Shown here piece after piece: positions 1 through 8,652 of a stretch of 64,000 bases of DNA. Position numbers and translations under genes: made by a program. A model generated the notes under the pieces. The model saw nothing but the letters and a program-made list of their open reading frames with translations, was not told where the DNA came from and did no database searches. Source of the DNA: Vibrio scophthalmi LMG 19158 (GTDB lineage: Bacteria > Pseudomonadota > Gammaproteobacteria > Enterobacterales > Vibrionaceae). The stretch covers positions 1 through 64,000 of the forward strand of contig NZ_AFWE01000185.1 of the NCBI RefSeq assembly GCF_000222585.1. Direction: 5' to 3'. The stretch's first letter is position 1. Each line of letters opens with the position of its first letter.

Positions 1-786
1 GAATAGCGTTGGATCGAAGGTTTTAAGCTCACCAATCACATCGCCATTAGATTGAGAAAGGCTATCGGATACTGAAAGGTTGTTGAATACGGTTAGATCA
101 TTTTCAGTCAGTGCGACACCATCATAAAACAGCACTCCCGATTCTGGCAGACTAGTGATTACGACCCTTAGCGGTGAATTAGCGGCATCATCTTCGGCAT
201 CGGAAATATGGTCTTTCGTTGAATCAACATCATCATTGAAAATGATCGCTGCTCTGCCACTTTCATCAAGTGACACATCAAAACTGCGAGCTTGTGGCGG
301 CGTATCTGGTTCTGGAGTTGGTGTAAGAATTGGCTCATTTACTAATGTGATAATTCGTTCTATCAGGCCTAGGCTTTGCGTGGTTGATAGTCCGAGGCTT
401 TCAAAACCTTGCGTTTCAAATAACGTTTGAGCAATTGCCTCATCACCAGTACGCTGCACTGAATCTAAGCTTGTACCGCTGGAACCATTTTCTTCACCAG
501 CAGCGGGATCAAACTCTTCATCAACTTGAGTTGGGTCTTGCCCCTCTTCAACGGCCGCGATGATTTGTTGAACATCATCGCTGACATCACGAAGCGATCC
601 ATCTTGTTCTGCGATAGCAGCGTTAACAACTGGAGTACCGGCTTCCGTAAATGTGCCATCAGGTAACATTATTATATCACCTGGTAGAGGACTCTCCCCT
701 TCCTTAAGGTTTCTTACATTCCCATCAGCACTAACAACAATAGCACCCGCAACATTCGCAATTGATAGATAAGCCCCAAGTCCCAT
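1..786 (-). CDS. Large LapA/RTX-type adhesin, N-terminal 262 residues (partial)
   Basis: The reverse strand is open from an ATG at 786 to the window edge, so only the N-terminus is present. Residues 1-50 resemble the N-terminal retention module of type I-secreted LapA-like adhesins (VVSADGNVRNL followed by EG and GD turns). Residues 94-97 read PAAG, preceded by an acidic stretch; this matches the (T/P)AAG di-alanine site cut by LapG proteases. From about residue 180 the sequence becomes Ig/VCBS-like (an RSFDVSLDESG-type strand, then Asp-rich segments). There is no Sec signal, as expected for a type I substrate. By family knowledge such proteins are held in the outer membrane and released when c-di-GMP falls. 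The ribosome site is an AGGACAGG-like stretch just upstream. The remainder, and any LapD/LapG or secretion genes, lie outside the window. Confidence 0.8.
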   Translation of the reverse strand, partial: MGLGAYLSIANVAGAIVVSADGNVRNLKEGESPLPGDIIMLPDGTFTEAGTPVVNAAIAEQDGSLRDVSDDVQQIIAAVEEGQDPTQVDEEFDPAAGEENGSSGTSLDSVQRTGDEAIAQTLFETQGFESLGLSTTQSLGLIERIITLVNEPILTPTPEPDTPPQARSFDVSLDESGRAAIIFNDDVDSTKDHISDAEDDAANSPLRVVITSLPESGVLFYDGVALTENDLTVFNNLSVSDSLSQSNGDVIGELKTFDPTLF

Positions 787-1146
787 AACAACACCTGTCC
801 TACTTTATACAATAATAAACTCGCCGTATAACTCGGCTCATTTAATAGTAGTCCAAATGGCAATTTTGGCAGGGCATGGCGCACATAATAGACACATAAC
901 TCATCGCGATCTGACCATCGTTCAATACGCCATAATCACGCTGAATCCAAACCAATATGTCCAATTAAAACCTAAATGAGATCTAGGGGGGCCGATAGCG
1001 GCTTGATCATAAGAGATAAATCAAAAATACAATTTGGAATATATTTTCCGACGGCTGTATAAACCCAGCAAATGAACATTGTTTTATTATAAAAAATCTG
1101 GCAATTTACTCTTTAGTGGAAATGAGTGTATTGGGGAGACAAACCG
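787..1146. other. Divergent intergenic region between adhesin and hydrolase
   Basis: About 360 bases with no convincing gene. It must carry the adhesin promoter (reverse) and the hydrolase promoter (forward). It is AT-rich near the hydrolase, including an A/T tract around 1085-1098. I could not identify a named regulator site with confidence. Confidence 0.5.
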
Positions 1147-1764
1147 ATGAAGGTTATCATTCTGCATGGGCTGTATATGCATAGCATTGTTATGCAGCCG
1201 CTAAGCCACAAGCTTCGCCAGATGGGCTTTAATACTCAAACGATTACCTACAACACTGTTGCAATTGATGACAATGCTGTTTTCAGTAAACTCGATGACG
1301 CCTTATCCAGCAGCGAAACGAATATTCTCGTTGGCCATAGCCTTGGCGGGATTATCATCAAACGTTATCTTGCCTCTCGTAAACCCACTATTCAATCTAT
1401 TAGCCATATCGTCACTATTGGTACCCCAATTAAAGGCGCTTCCATCGTCGGACGAATAAAACAGTTAGGTTTCGCCTCTATTCTCGGTAACTCACCGCAG
1501 CACGGATTAGATCTACATGAAGACCGATGGGAGTTTCCACAAAGGCTAGGATGTATTGCAGGAACATTACCCATTGGTGCGAGAGCATTGCTCATGATGG
1601 ATAGAAGTATTCAATCTGATGGCACGGTGACAGTAGAAGAAACCATGATTGATGGGATGACCGATCATATCCTGACACCTCGTAGTCATACGAGTTTGAT
1701 CTATAGCACGTTTGTACCTAAGCAGATCCACCACTTTACGCAATACCATACGTTCGAGCACTAA
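1147..1764 (+). CDS. Small alpha/beta hydrolase (lipase/esterase-like)
   Basis: This is a 205-residue protein with the alpha/beta-hydrolase pattern: an HGLY oxyanion loop at residues 7-10, a GHSLGG nucleophile elbow with Ser65, a DGTV acid motif in the C-terminal third and a late histidine in a PRSHTS context. It lacks a signal peptide and membrane segments, so a cytoplasmic esterase is likely; the substrate cannot be told from sequence. The ATG at 1147 is preferred over the one at 1126 because a GGGGAGA ribosome site sits about seven bases before it. It stands alone, upstream of the ars genes. Confidence 0.75.
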   Translation: MKVIILHGLYMHSIVMQPLSHKLRQMGFNTQTITYNTVAIDDNAVFSKLDDALSSSETNILVGHSLGGIIIKRYLASRKPTIQSISHIVTIGTPIKGASIVGRIKQLGFASILGNSPQHGLDLHEDRWEFPQRLGCIAGTLPIGARALLMMDRSIQSDGTVTVEETMIDGMTDHILTPRSHTSLIYSTFVPKQIHHFTQYHTFEH

Positions 1765-1866
1765 GTGAAAATCGTTTGGCAAACTTGATCAGCAAATCTT
1801 CAAATGGGGGGAAGAAACAAATATAACCGGTAAAACTTGATCGCCTCAAAGTAACACGATAGGATA

Positions 1867-1882
1867 ATCGTCATTCGACGAT
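1867..1882. promoter_or_regulatory. Candidate ArsR operator in front of arsR
   Basis: ATCGTC, a 4-base ATTC spacer and GACGAT form a perfect 6-4-6 inverted repeat. A nearly identical 16-mer (14 of 16 bases) precedes the ACR3 gene at 2292-2307. Two copies in front of a regulator and its transporter suggest autoregulation and co-regulation by ArsR. The site lies only five bases before the 1888 ATG. Confidence 0.6.
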
Positions 1883-1887
1883 ACACT

Positions 1888-2238
1888 ATGCAAAGTGCTA
1901 TGAATAAATGTAAAGAGATAACCGCTAAAGCATTAATGACCGATCCAGCGCAACTGGAAAAAGAGCAACAATTTGCAACACTCGCAAAAGCACTCGCTCA
2001 TCCAGCTCGCGTTCGTATACTCAAAATTCTATTTACACTCGATAATTTGGGTGGCTGCCTAAACAGTGACTTGGTTTCTGAGCTTGGCCTTGCCCAATCG
2101 ACGGTCTCTGAACATCTACGCATCCTTAAACAAGCCGGATTTATTAGTGCAGAACCCATGCCGCCTAAAATGTGTTATCGCATCAACCGTCAAACAGCGG
2201 AAACTTTTTCAGCCTTGTTCAGCCAACTACTAGACTAA
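1888..2238 (+). CDS. arsR: ArsR-family metalloregulator
   Basis: A 116-residue winged-helix protein of ArsR/SmtB type: LAHPARVRIL at about residues 36-45 and the recognition helix LAQSTVSEHLRILKQAGF at 68-85. The classical alpha3 CxC pair is absent. Instead there are Cys8, Cys57 and Cys96, so the As(III) site is probably not of the E. coli ArsR type; Cys8 and Cys57 recall the corynebacterial ArsR arrangement (from memory). The start is uncertain: ATGs at 1888, 1900 and 1936 are in frame, and the operator abutting 1888 argues that a later one may be used, but only the two earlier ones keep Cys8. It is followed by a terminator and then the ACR3 gene, so it is the likely repressor of that gene. 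Confidence 0.85.
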   Translation: MQSAMNKCKEITAKALMTDPAQLEKEQQFATLAKALAHPARVRILKILFTLDNLGGCLNSDLVSELGLAQSTVSEHLRILKQAGFISAEPMPPKMCYRINRQTAETFSALFSQLLD

Positions 2239-2256
2239 TACTGATTGAACAAATAT

Positions 2257-2280
2257 AGGTAGCTTGTGCTACCTTTTTAT
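2257..2280 (+). terminator. Rho-independent terminator after arsR
   Basis: AGGTAGC and GCTACCT pair around a TTGT loop and are followed by a T-rich tail. This separates arsR from the exporter gene, which has its own operator copy downstream. Confidence 0.75.
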
Positions 2281-2291
2281 TAACTCAATTA

Positions 2292-2307
2292 ATCGCAATT
2301 CGACGAT
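2292..2307. promoter_or_regulatory. Second ArsR operator copy, in front of the ACR3 gene
   Basis: ATCGCAATTCGACGAT differs from the arsR-proximal copy (1867-1882) at two bases, both in the left arm. It lies 17 bases upstream of the ACR3 start codon. With a terminator between the genes, this implies that exporter and regulator are transcribed separately under one repressor. Confidence 0.6.
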
Positions 2308-2324
2308 AAACGAAAGGTTTTGCT

Positions 2325-3410
2325 ATGAATAATACAACTCCACCACTCACGCCACCAAGCATGAGTTTCTTGGATCGCTACTTAACACTGTGGATCTTTT
2401 TAGCGATGGCTATTGGGGTTGCGATAGGTGCACTATGGCCGCAAGTTGCACACTGGAACGAGGCTATGTCTGTCGGGACGACCAATATTCCATTAGCGAT
2501 TGGTCTCATTCTGATGATGTATCCACCACTTGCTAAAGTCGATTACCGTCTACTGGGTAACGTGCGCAAAGATAAGCAAGCGGTAAAGCTCTCTTTGATT
2601 ATGAATTGGGTTGTCGGACCTATCCTGATGTTTGTTCTCGCGATTACCTTCTTAGGAGATAAACCAGGTTACATGGTCGGCATCATTTTAATTGGCTTAG
2701 CGCGTTGTATTGCAATGGTTCTCGTATGGAATGATCTGGGTGGTGGCAATAAAGAATACGGCGCAGCGCTGGTTGCCGTGAATAGCGCATTTCAGATTGT
2801 CACTTATAGCTTTATGGCATGGCTGTTTATCAGTGTGTTACCGCCGCTTTTGGGGTATCAAGGCTTTGATGTTGATATCTCAATCTTTACTATCGCAGAA
2901 AGCGTACTCATTTATCTTGGTATTCCATTCCTTGCTGGCTTCCTCAGCCGTAAATTATTAGTAAAAGCGAAGGGAGAACGTTGGTATAACGAGGTTTTCA
3001 TTCCCCGAATCTCGCCAATTACTTTAGTTGCGCTGCTTGCGACTATCGTGCTGATGTTTAGCTTAAAGGGAGAGATGATTTTAGAATTGCCAATGGATGT
3101 CGTGCGTGTGGCTATCCCATTAGCGATCTACTTTGTCGTAATGTTTTTCGTTAGCTTTTATGTGGGAAAACGTATGGGGATCGAATTCGACAAGAATGCG
3201 TCAATCGCTTTCACTGCGACAGGCAACAATTTTGAGCTCGCGATTGCCGTTTCTATAGCGGTATTTGGCTTAAATTCTGACCAAGCTTTTGCTGGAGTCA
3301 TTGGGCCATTAATCGAAGTGCCTGTACTAATCGCACTGGTTAACGTGGCATTAAAGCTAAAACAGAAATACCCTATTCAAGCTTCAATATCCCCAACAAC
3401 AAGTCGCTAA
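2325..3410 (+). CDS. acr3: ACR3-family arsenite efflux permease
   Basis: A 361-residue inner-membrane protein with about ten hydrophobic segments. It carries the ACR3 signature [18 protein letters not shown], containing the conserved Cys used in As(III) transport, and the later segment [20 protein letters not shown] that is typical of the family. Length fits ACR3 transporters. It exports arsenite using the proton gradient. An AAAGG ribosome site precedes the ATG at 2325. It sits downstream of arsR with its own operator copy. No arsenate reductase (ArsC) or ArsH gene is next to it. Confidence 0.9.
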   Translation: MNNTTPPLTPPSMSFLDRYLTLWIFLAMAIGVAIGALWPQVAHWNEAMSVGTTNIPLAIGLILMMYPPLAKVDYRLLGNVRKDKQAVKLSLIMNWVVGPILMFVLAITFLGDKPGYMVGIILIGLARCIAMVLVWNDLGGGNKEYGAALVAVNSAFQIVTYSFMAWLFISVLPPLLGYQGFDVDISIFTIAESVLIYLGIPFLAGFLSRKLLVKAKGERWYNEVFIPRISPITLVALLATIVLMFSLKGEMILELPMDVVRVAIPLAIYFVVMFFVSFYVGKRMGIEFDKNASIAFTATGNNFELAIAVSIAVFGLNSDQAFAGVIGPLIEVPVLIALVNVALKLKQKYPIQASISPTTSR

Positions 3411-3426
3411 ATCATCTAGCAGAAAT

Positions 3427-3452
3427 AGAAAGAGGGCTTGCGCCCTCTTTCT
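3427..3452. terminator. Bidirectional terminator between convergent genes
   Basis: A perfect 11-bp stem (AGAAAGAGGGC with its complement) encloses a TTGC loop. It sits between the stop codons of the ACR3 gene and the oppositely directed EIIC-EAL gene. Confidence 0.75.
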
Positions 3453-3454
3453 AG

Positions 3455-5485
3455 TTAACAAAACATATCTTGCTCAATGATCTCACTCAGTGGCATTGGC
3501 TTATAGAAGTAGTAGCCCTGAATCAAATGGATATCTTGCTGCTGCATGAAATCAATTTCCTCTTGGTCTTCAACCCCTTCAACCACGATTTCTGCACCGA
3601 TAGTACGAACCAATTGAGTCGTGAGGCTAAACATCTCTTTACCGTTTTTCTGCTTCAAATTTAAAACAAGCGAGCGGTCTATTTTCACTTTATCGAATTC
3701 ATAGCGGCTCAGGTAACCAATCGATGAATATCCAGCACCAAAATCGTCCAACGCAATTTTAATGCCTATGCTGCGTAGTTCTTGCAATACGTTCCAAGTT
3801 GTTTCTTCATCTTGAATCAGCAAATCTTCAGTAATCTCAAATTCAATCTGATTGAATGCCAAATTACTTTGCTCAATCATCTTAATCACAATTTTTGCGA
3901 AGTTTTCAATCAAAAATGTATCAGGTGATATGTTAATCGATACCTTAAATTTTGGATCAACCGCTAGTGGGCTCACTTCATGCAAAGCTTGTTTAACCAC
4001 CCACAAATCCACTTCGGAAGATAAGCCTAACTTCGCGAAGCTTGATAAAAAGGTCGGTGGGGTAATTTTACCATCGTAGCTTTTATGGCGGATCAGTACT
4101 TCCAACGAGTTGATGCAGTTTCGCTGCATATCAACTTGTGGCTGGTAAAACAGGACAAAATCACCTGTCGTTTGCAATTGACTAATATTACGCTGCGCTG
4201 CCAGATTACCACTCATCTGCGGTAACATCCCCATCACAGCTCGGTTATTACCCATATCACGATAATTGAAGAAGTTATCAGATAAACCTTTGGTAAAGAT
4301 CGCATTAGTACCGATTACTTTATCCATTTGTTTAAAGAATGGGTAATAGATAAGTACACCGACCAATATGATGCTCAGTTGCAATATCACTGCGGCTGGA
4401 TCATTACCAGTTGCATTGTAGCCACTCAGTAACGCAGGAGTCATCCAACTCACGAACGTTTCAACGGGTGAAACTAAACCAAACGAAGTGGCAAAATAAG
4501 CCAATACCAAACCAACAATCGGAGCAAGTAAAAATGGCACAATCAACAGTGGATTAAAAATTACCGGTAAGCCAAATAAAATCGGCTCATTAATATTGAA
4601 TATGCTAAGCACTAAAGTAGCGGCAGCAAGTGCTCGATAGCCTCTATTTTTGGTAAAAAACAACATGCATAATACAAGGCTTATGGTGTTGCCAGAGCCT
4701 CCCATCGCAGCATAGATATCGTAAAAATTGCTGGTTAATATTGGAAGTTGTACGCCAAAGTCCGCATATAAACGATAACTTTGTGCAGAAAATTCGTACA
4801 GTTCACTCTTTAAAGGTGCAAGTACAATATGGCCATTAATCCCTATGCTCCAAAACAAATTGCGCACAAGTTCATAGATAACCGCATCACCCAAAGAGTA
4901 CTCATTTAAGGTTGGGATGAGTTTAAAAAATTCACTGCTCGCAATAATCCAATCTTTTAAGAGCGTGCCGGCACCTACATAAAGCACAACCATAAAAATG
5001 GCGGCTCCAACCAAATTAATGGTTTGATCGACGACATTTGGCAATTCAGATTCAACAAACAATCGTCTCTTTTCGATAAGTTGTGTCGTCTTACTTACCA
5101 AAAAAGGAATAATAATCGCCAATGGATAGTTAGTTGGTATCACTGAACCCGGCTGTAACATCCCCCATTCATGGCCTAAGATGACATAAATAAGTAATGC
5201 AGGCGTAATGACATTAGCACGCGAGGTTTTATGTAGCGTGGCTAAAAATTGTGAATAATAGACAACCAATAAAATCGGGAAAAGCTTCCAGACTAACGTA
5301 CTCGTTAGCTGAATTTTTTGTGCCCAGTCTGCAAAACCGAGCATAGATAGACCAGTGCCAATCAACATACAAAATGCAGATAGTAAACTGATAGGTAATA
5401 GCATCAGAAATACATTACATAAGCCATTAATGTATTGGTTTTCTGATATTTTTGAGAGTACACAATAAAGTGTTTTTGTGTTCAT
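3455..5485 (-). CDS. PTS EIIC (cellobiose-type) fused to an EAL c-di-GMP phosphodiesterase
   Basis: Residue numbers here count from a possible TTG start at 5518; the ATG at 5485 is residue 12 and is my preferred start. Residues about 20-405 form a multi-span PTS EIIC domain with the INEPILFGLP motif (309-318) of the lactose/cellobiose family. Residues about 445-680 form an EAL domain with EVL at 473-475 in place of EAL, Asn529, Glu561, Asp591-Asp592 in DDFGAGYSS, Lys612, Glu647 and Gln667. All usual catalytic positions are present, so phosphodiesterase activity is predicted. There is no EIIA or EIIB domain and no PTS gene beside it, so it may act as a sugar-sensing phosphodiesterase rather than a transporter. 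Such fusions occur in vibrios (from memory). Confidence 0.85.
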   Translation of the reverse strand: MNTKTLYCVLSKISENQYINGLCNVFLMLLPISLLSAFCMLIGTGLSMLGFADWAQKIQLTSTLVWKLFPILLVVYYSQFLATLHKTSRANVITPALLIYVILGHEWGMLQPGSVIPTNYPLAIIIPFLVSKTTQLIEKRRLFVESELPNVVDQTINLVGAAIFMVVLYVGAGTLLKDWIIASSEFFKLIPTLNEYSLGDAVIYELVRNLFWSIGINGHIVLAPLKSELYEFSAQSYRLYADFGVQLPILTSNFYDIYAAMGGSGNTISLVLCMLFFTKNRGYRALAAATLVLSIFNINEPILFGLPVIFNPLLIVPFLLAPIVGLVLAYFATSFGLVSPVETFVSWMTPALLSGYNATGNDPAAVILQLSIILVGVLIYYPFFKQMDKVIGTNAIFTKGLSDNFFNYRDMGNNRAVMGMLPQMSGNLAAQRNISQLQTTGDFVLFYQPQVDMQRNCINSLEVLIRHKSYDGKITPPTFLSSFAKLGLSSEVDLWVVKQALHEVSPLAVDPKFKVSINISPDTFLIENFAKIVIKMIEQSNLAFNQIEFEITEDLLIQDEETTWNVLQELRSIGIKIALDDFGAGYSSIGYLSRYEFDKVKIDRSLVLNLKQKNGKEMFSLTTQLVRTIGAEIVVEGVEDQEEIDFMQQQDIHLIQGYYFYKPMPLSEIIEQDMFC

Positions 5486-5770
5486 TGAGGCTAAATTTCC
5501 AATACTTGCATTGCGCAATATGTTCAGAAAAACTGCCGCACCGAATCTATCCTTGTAACTTCTACCCCTATGGGTCGTTGATCTATCAACAGTTGCGCCA
5601 TACTAACTGCTCACTCTGAGCAAACTTGCCAATTTTATTAAATGTTATGAATAAGCAAGCAGGCGCACGTTACCTTCTCTACCGCTAGATTTCCATCGCG
5701 ATATTTTATCGTTACGATTTAAAGTACATCAACCTGGAATGGATAGATTTATCTGACAAATAACATGGAG

Positions 5771-6628
5771 TTAACCTATATTTTTAAGGGTAGGTTCTGT
5801 AAACAACTCACTGTACATTTCCATAAAATCTTGGCGAATTAATTGCTCCAGATGATTGGCTTGTTCGGTGGGGCAAAACAGCATCACATGAACGGCTTGT
5901 TCTCCCGTTGGGGTACTATTAATGTGAATATGAGGCTCCGAGCCAGGAAGATCGACACCCGCATGTTTCTCAATCACTGAGTTATAGCGACGCGCAACTT
6001 CAATAAATGATAAACAGTGTTCTTCAACCTTAACATTAAGTTCTGGCAACAATGGGTAGAGGTTAACAAAGTCACGTACTACGATACTAAAGTCATGGTA
6101 AACATAGCGCTTCATAAAATTGAGGTTTTTTACCGGATAAGTAAAGAACATGCTGTTCGGTAATGTCGCGGTTTTACCCGTGAAATGGTATTGGCCATGG
6201 TAAAGATCGATCTCTTGAATCACCGTTGCCATCATATTGTGTTCAATAACTTCACCGCACAATTTCCCCACTTCAATCCAATCCCCAATTCGGAAAGAGC
6301 GTGAGCTGGCACGCTGTATAGATCCTGTGAAACAAAGAATAATTTCTTTACTTGCCACAACGACCGCCACAGCAATAGCCGTTAAAGACAATGCAAACTC
6401 ATTGATCTCCGATTGCCACAAAATAAACAGAGACAGTACCATCATGGCAAACGCGCCATTTTTGGTACGTGACATCCAGTTGCGCTGATCTTCTGATAAA
6501 AAGGCGACATCACCGCGAATCTTCGCTAAAGTGACACGACGTACAATTGAAATCAGCAAGATAATCAATGCTGAGAATGCCAACTTATGAGTTAGAAGAA
6601 AATCGATAACAACTTGTACTTTCTCCAC
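5771..6628 (-). CDS. MscS-family mechanosensitive channel-like protein
   Basis: A 285-residue protein with an N-terminal membrane helix (about 16-31), a second near 55-70 and a third, pore-like Ala/Val-rich helix (about 78-105). A beta domain with FRIGDWIEVG and a C-terminal alpha/beta part follow. This is the MscS core plan at the normal length for E. coli MscS (286). The Gly/Ala packing of the pore helix is less regular than in MscS itself, so gating properties are unknown. It probably protects against osmotic downshock. It lies in a reverse-strand run with no obvious functional partner. Confidence 0.75.
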   Translation of the reverse strand: MEKVQVVIDFLLTHKLAFSALIILLISIVRRVTLAKIRGDVAFLSEDQRNWMSRTKNGAFAMMVLSLFILWQSEINEFALSLTAIAVAVVVASKEIILCFTGSIQRASSRSFRIGDWIEVGKLCGEVIEHNMMATVIQEIDLYHGQYHFTGKTATLPNSMFFTYPVKNLNFMKRYVYHDFSIVVRDFVNLYPLLPELNVKVEEHCLSFIEVARRYNSVIEKHAGVDLPGSEPHIHINSTPTGEQAVHVMLFCPTEQANHLEQLIRQDFMEMYSELFTEPTLKNIG

Positions 6629-6701
6629 GCTCTACTCCTATCAATAATTCAAACGCGTTGCTTTAACCATAAACTTCCCACACTAAGCGCAGAAAATCCA
6701 G

Positions 6702-7175
6702 CTAGTTATATCGTGCGGAGGTGATAAATTGGCCAAAACTTTCACACCACACGATCACGGTATTAAATTCTTCCACTTTTATATCTGCTGGGAGATCAAT
6801 AGAAAAACGGTCAAAAGTTCGGATGTCACCTACTTGAGCCATACGATTTTTATGCTGATGAAACGCAGCTTCTGTTTCAATATAGATAGGCGATAGATAG
6901 AGTTTATAGTCAGGCCCTGGCGCCAACTCACCGATGAATACAACCTGACTGTCCGTTAACGAGACGGAACCTTCTCCCCAGTGCAAAAAATCACTGTCTT
7001 GCCGCTCACGTTGAAATGTTCCGCTAAATAGCGCGTGATTTGAGATTTGTTCAACCGAAGTCATTTCCGGTGACGCTGGTTGAGTAAGGATGGGCAATGC
7101 GTAAATACCTAACGCAAAGCCCACCCCACCGATAAACAGATGAGAAAATAGTAATAAAGCACCTTTAATCATCAC
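6702..7175 (-). CDS. Exported DM13-domain protein
   Basis: A 157-residue protein with an N-terminal hydrophobic anchor or signal (about residues 5-27). Its C-terminal 110 residues match the DM13 pattern: a FSGTF start, GEGSVSL, a GPDYKLYLSP strand, and the closing NTVIVWCESFGQFITSA with a conserved Cys. DM13 domains are proposed redox or cytochrome-related modules in exported proteins; the precise role is unknown. A second in-frame ATG follows the first directly. It is near the MscS-like gene on the same strand, and co-transcription is possible but not shown. Confidence 0.7.
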   Translation of the reverse strand: MMIKGALLLFSHLFIGGVGFALGIYALPILTQPASPEMTSVEQISNHALFSGTFQRERQDSDFLHWGEGSVSLTDSQVVFIGELAPGPDYKLYLSPIYIETEAAFHQHKNRMAQVGDIRTFDRFSIDLPADIKVEEFNTVIVWCESFGQFITSARYN

Positions 7176-7222
7176 TCACTCCAGAGTTAAGGGGACTCCT
7201 TAATCCTAGAACAATCAGAGAA

Positions 7223-8452
7223 TTATCGGTAATTGAGTGCGGTTTTTTCTGACAACTTCACAATAACGTTAACCGCATCTTGCATACCTTGTACGGTGAT
7301 AAATTCATGGATACCATGGAAGTTATAGCCACCGGTAAAGATATTCGGGCAAGGTAAGCCCATAAATGACAAACGTGCACCATCTGTTCCACCACGGATG
7401 GGAGTAATGTTTGGTTTAATATCGCACTCAATCATTGCTTGTTTGGCCAATTCAATGATGTGCGGGTAAGGCTCAACCATTTCCTTCATATTGAAATAGC
7501 TGTCAGTGAGTTTCAGTTCCACATGACCTTTATGTAGCTCGGCATTCAATCGATCGACATTACGCTGCATGACAGCTTTACGCTCTTCAAGCCCCGCTCG
7601 GTCAAAATCACGGATGATGTAACCAAGCTCACTGCGAGCAACCGACATTTCTGCCGATTTAAGATGATAAAAGCCTTGGTAGCCATCGGTGCATTCTGGT
7701 GTTTCATCCGCAGGCATCATCATTTGAAAACGTGCCGCAAGATTAATGGAATTGACCATCTTATCTTTCGCCGTGCCCGGATGAACATTGATGCCATGGA
7801 AGATCACATCTGCGTTAGTTGCATTGAAGTTTTCATACTCCAACTCACCTACAGGGCCACCATCAATGGTATATGCCCACTCCGCACCAAATTTCTCAAC
7901 ATTAAATAGATCTGCTCCTCGGCCAATCTCTTCATCAGGGGTAAAACCAATGCAAATATCGCCATGGGGAATATGAGGGTTATTTATTAAGTGGGCCATC
8001 GCTGTAATGATTTCAGCAATACCAGCTTTATTATCTGCCCCCAATAAGGTGGTACCATCTGTACAGATGATGTCGTGACCATGCAGATTATGCAGTTCAG
8101 GGTAATGAATGGGGGAAAGTACTTCATCGCCTTTGCCAAGCGCGATGTCACCGCCTTGGTAATCTTCAACGATTTGCGGTTTTACATTGTAACCCGACGC
8201 ATCAGGAGCCGTATCCATGTGGGCGACAAAGCCAACCGCTGGGACTGAATAGTCAACATTACTCGGTAAGCGAGCCATCAAGTAGCCATTATCGTCGAGT
8301 GAGATATTACTCAAACCTAGATCGATCAGTTCCTGCTTTAAAGCTTGAGCAAAGGTATGCTGGCCTTCACTACTTGGGCAACGCAGATTACTAGGGTTAG
8401 ACTGAGTGTCAAAAGTTACATAACGCAAAAAGCGATCAACCAAATTATTCAT
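7223..8452 (-). CDS. pepT: Peptidase T (tripeptide aminopeptidase)
   Basis: This M20-family zinc aminopeptidase removes N-terminal residues from tripeptides in the cytoplasm. The metal ligands are visible: HMDTAPD (HxD), GADNKAG and TPDEEIGRG with the catalytic Glu, plus a late GTDGARLS and a closing HGIHEF histidine. With the ATG at 8452 the protein has 409 residues, almost the E. coli length (408). The longer frame would begin at an upstream TTG at 8458 and is less likely. It lies next to nupC on the same strand, an order I recall from other vibrio second chromosomes. Confidence 0.93.
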   Translation of the reverse strand: MNNLVDRFLRYVTFDTQSNPSNLRCPSSEGQHTFAQALKQELIDLGLSNISLDDNGYLMARLPSNVDYSVPAVGFVAHMDTAPDASGYNVKPQIVEDYQGGDIALGKGDEVLSPIHYPELHNLHGHDIICTDGTTLLGADNKAGIAEIITAMAHLINNPHIPHGDICIGFTPDEEIGRGADLFNVEKFGAEWAYTIDGGPVGELEYENFNATNADVIFHGINVHPGTAKDKMVNSINLAARFQMMMPADETPECTDGYQGFYHLKSAEMSVARSELGYIIRDFDRAGLEERKAVMQRNVDRLNAELHKGHVELKLTDSYFNMKEMVEPYPHIIELAKQAMIECDIKPNITPIRGGTDGARLSFMGLPCPNIFTGGYNFHGIHEFITVQGMQDAVNVIVKLSEKTALNYR

Positions 8453-8602
8453 ATTCAATACGTTCCAAGAAAAGTTCCCGCATTGATACTACGCCTTCAG
8501 CTATGGATGTTTTTGCTGCAAATCATAAATTTCTCATTAACTGCAATCGACACTCTGCTTAACTAGGCGTTAAAAAGCAAAATTTTCACTTTGGAGCAAA
8601 AA

Positions 8603-8638
8603 TTAGTAAAAAAAACGCCTCATCATAGAGGCGCTTTC
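8603..8638 (-). terminator. Terminator after nupC
   Basis: Read on the reverse strand, CGCCTC and GAGGCG pair around a 6-base loop and run into a long T stretch (the A-run at 8608-8615). Confidence 0.8.
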
Positions 8639-8652
8639 TAAAAACCATCTTT

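Noticed and set aside
155-430. Forward ORF of 91 codons inside the edge adhesin region
   Set aside because: It is the antisense shadow of the adhesin frame, which is open across the whole 1-786 interval and has recognisable motifs.
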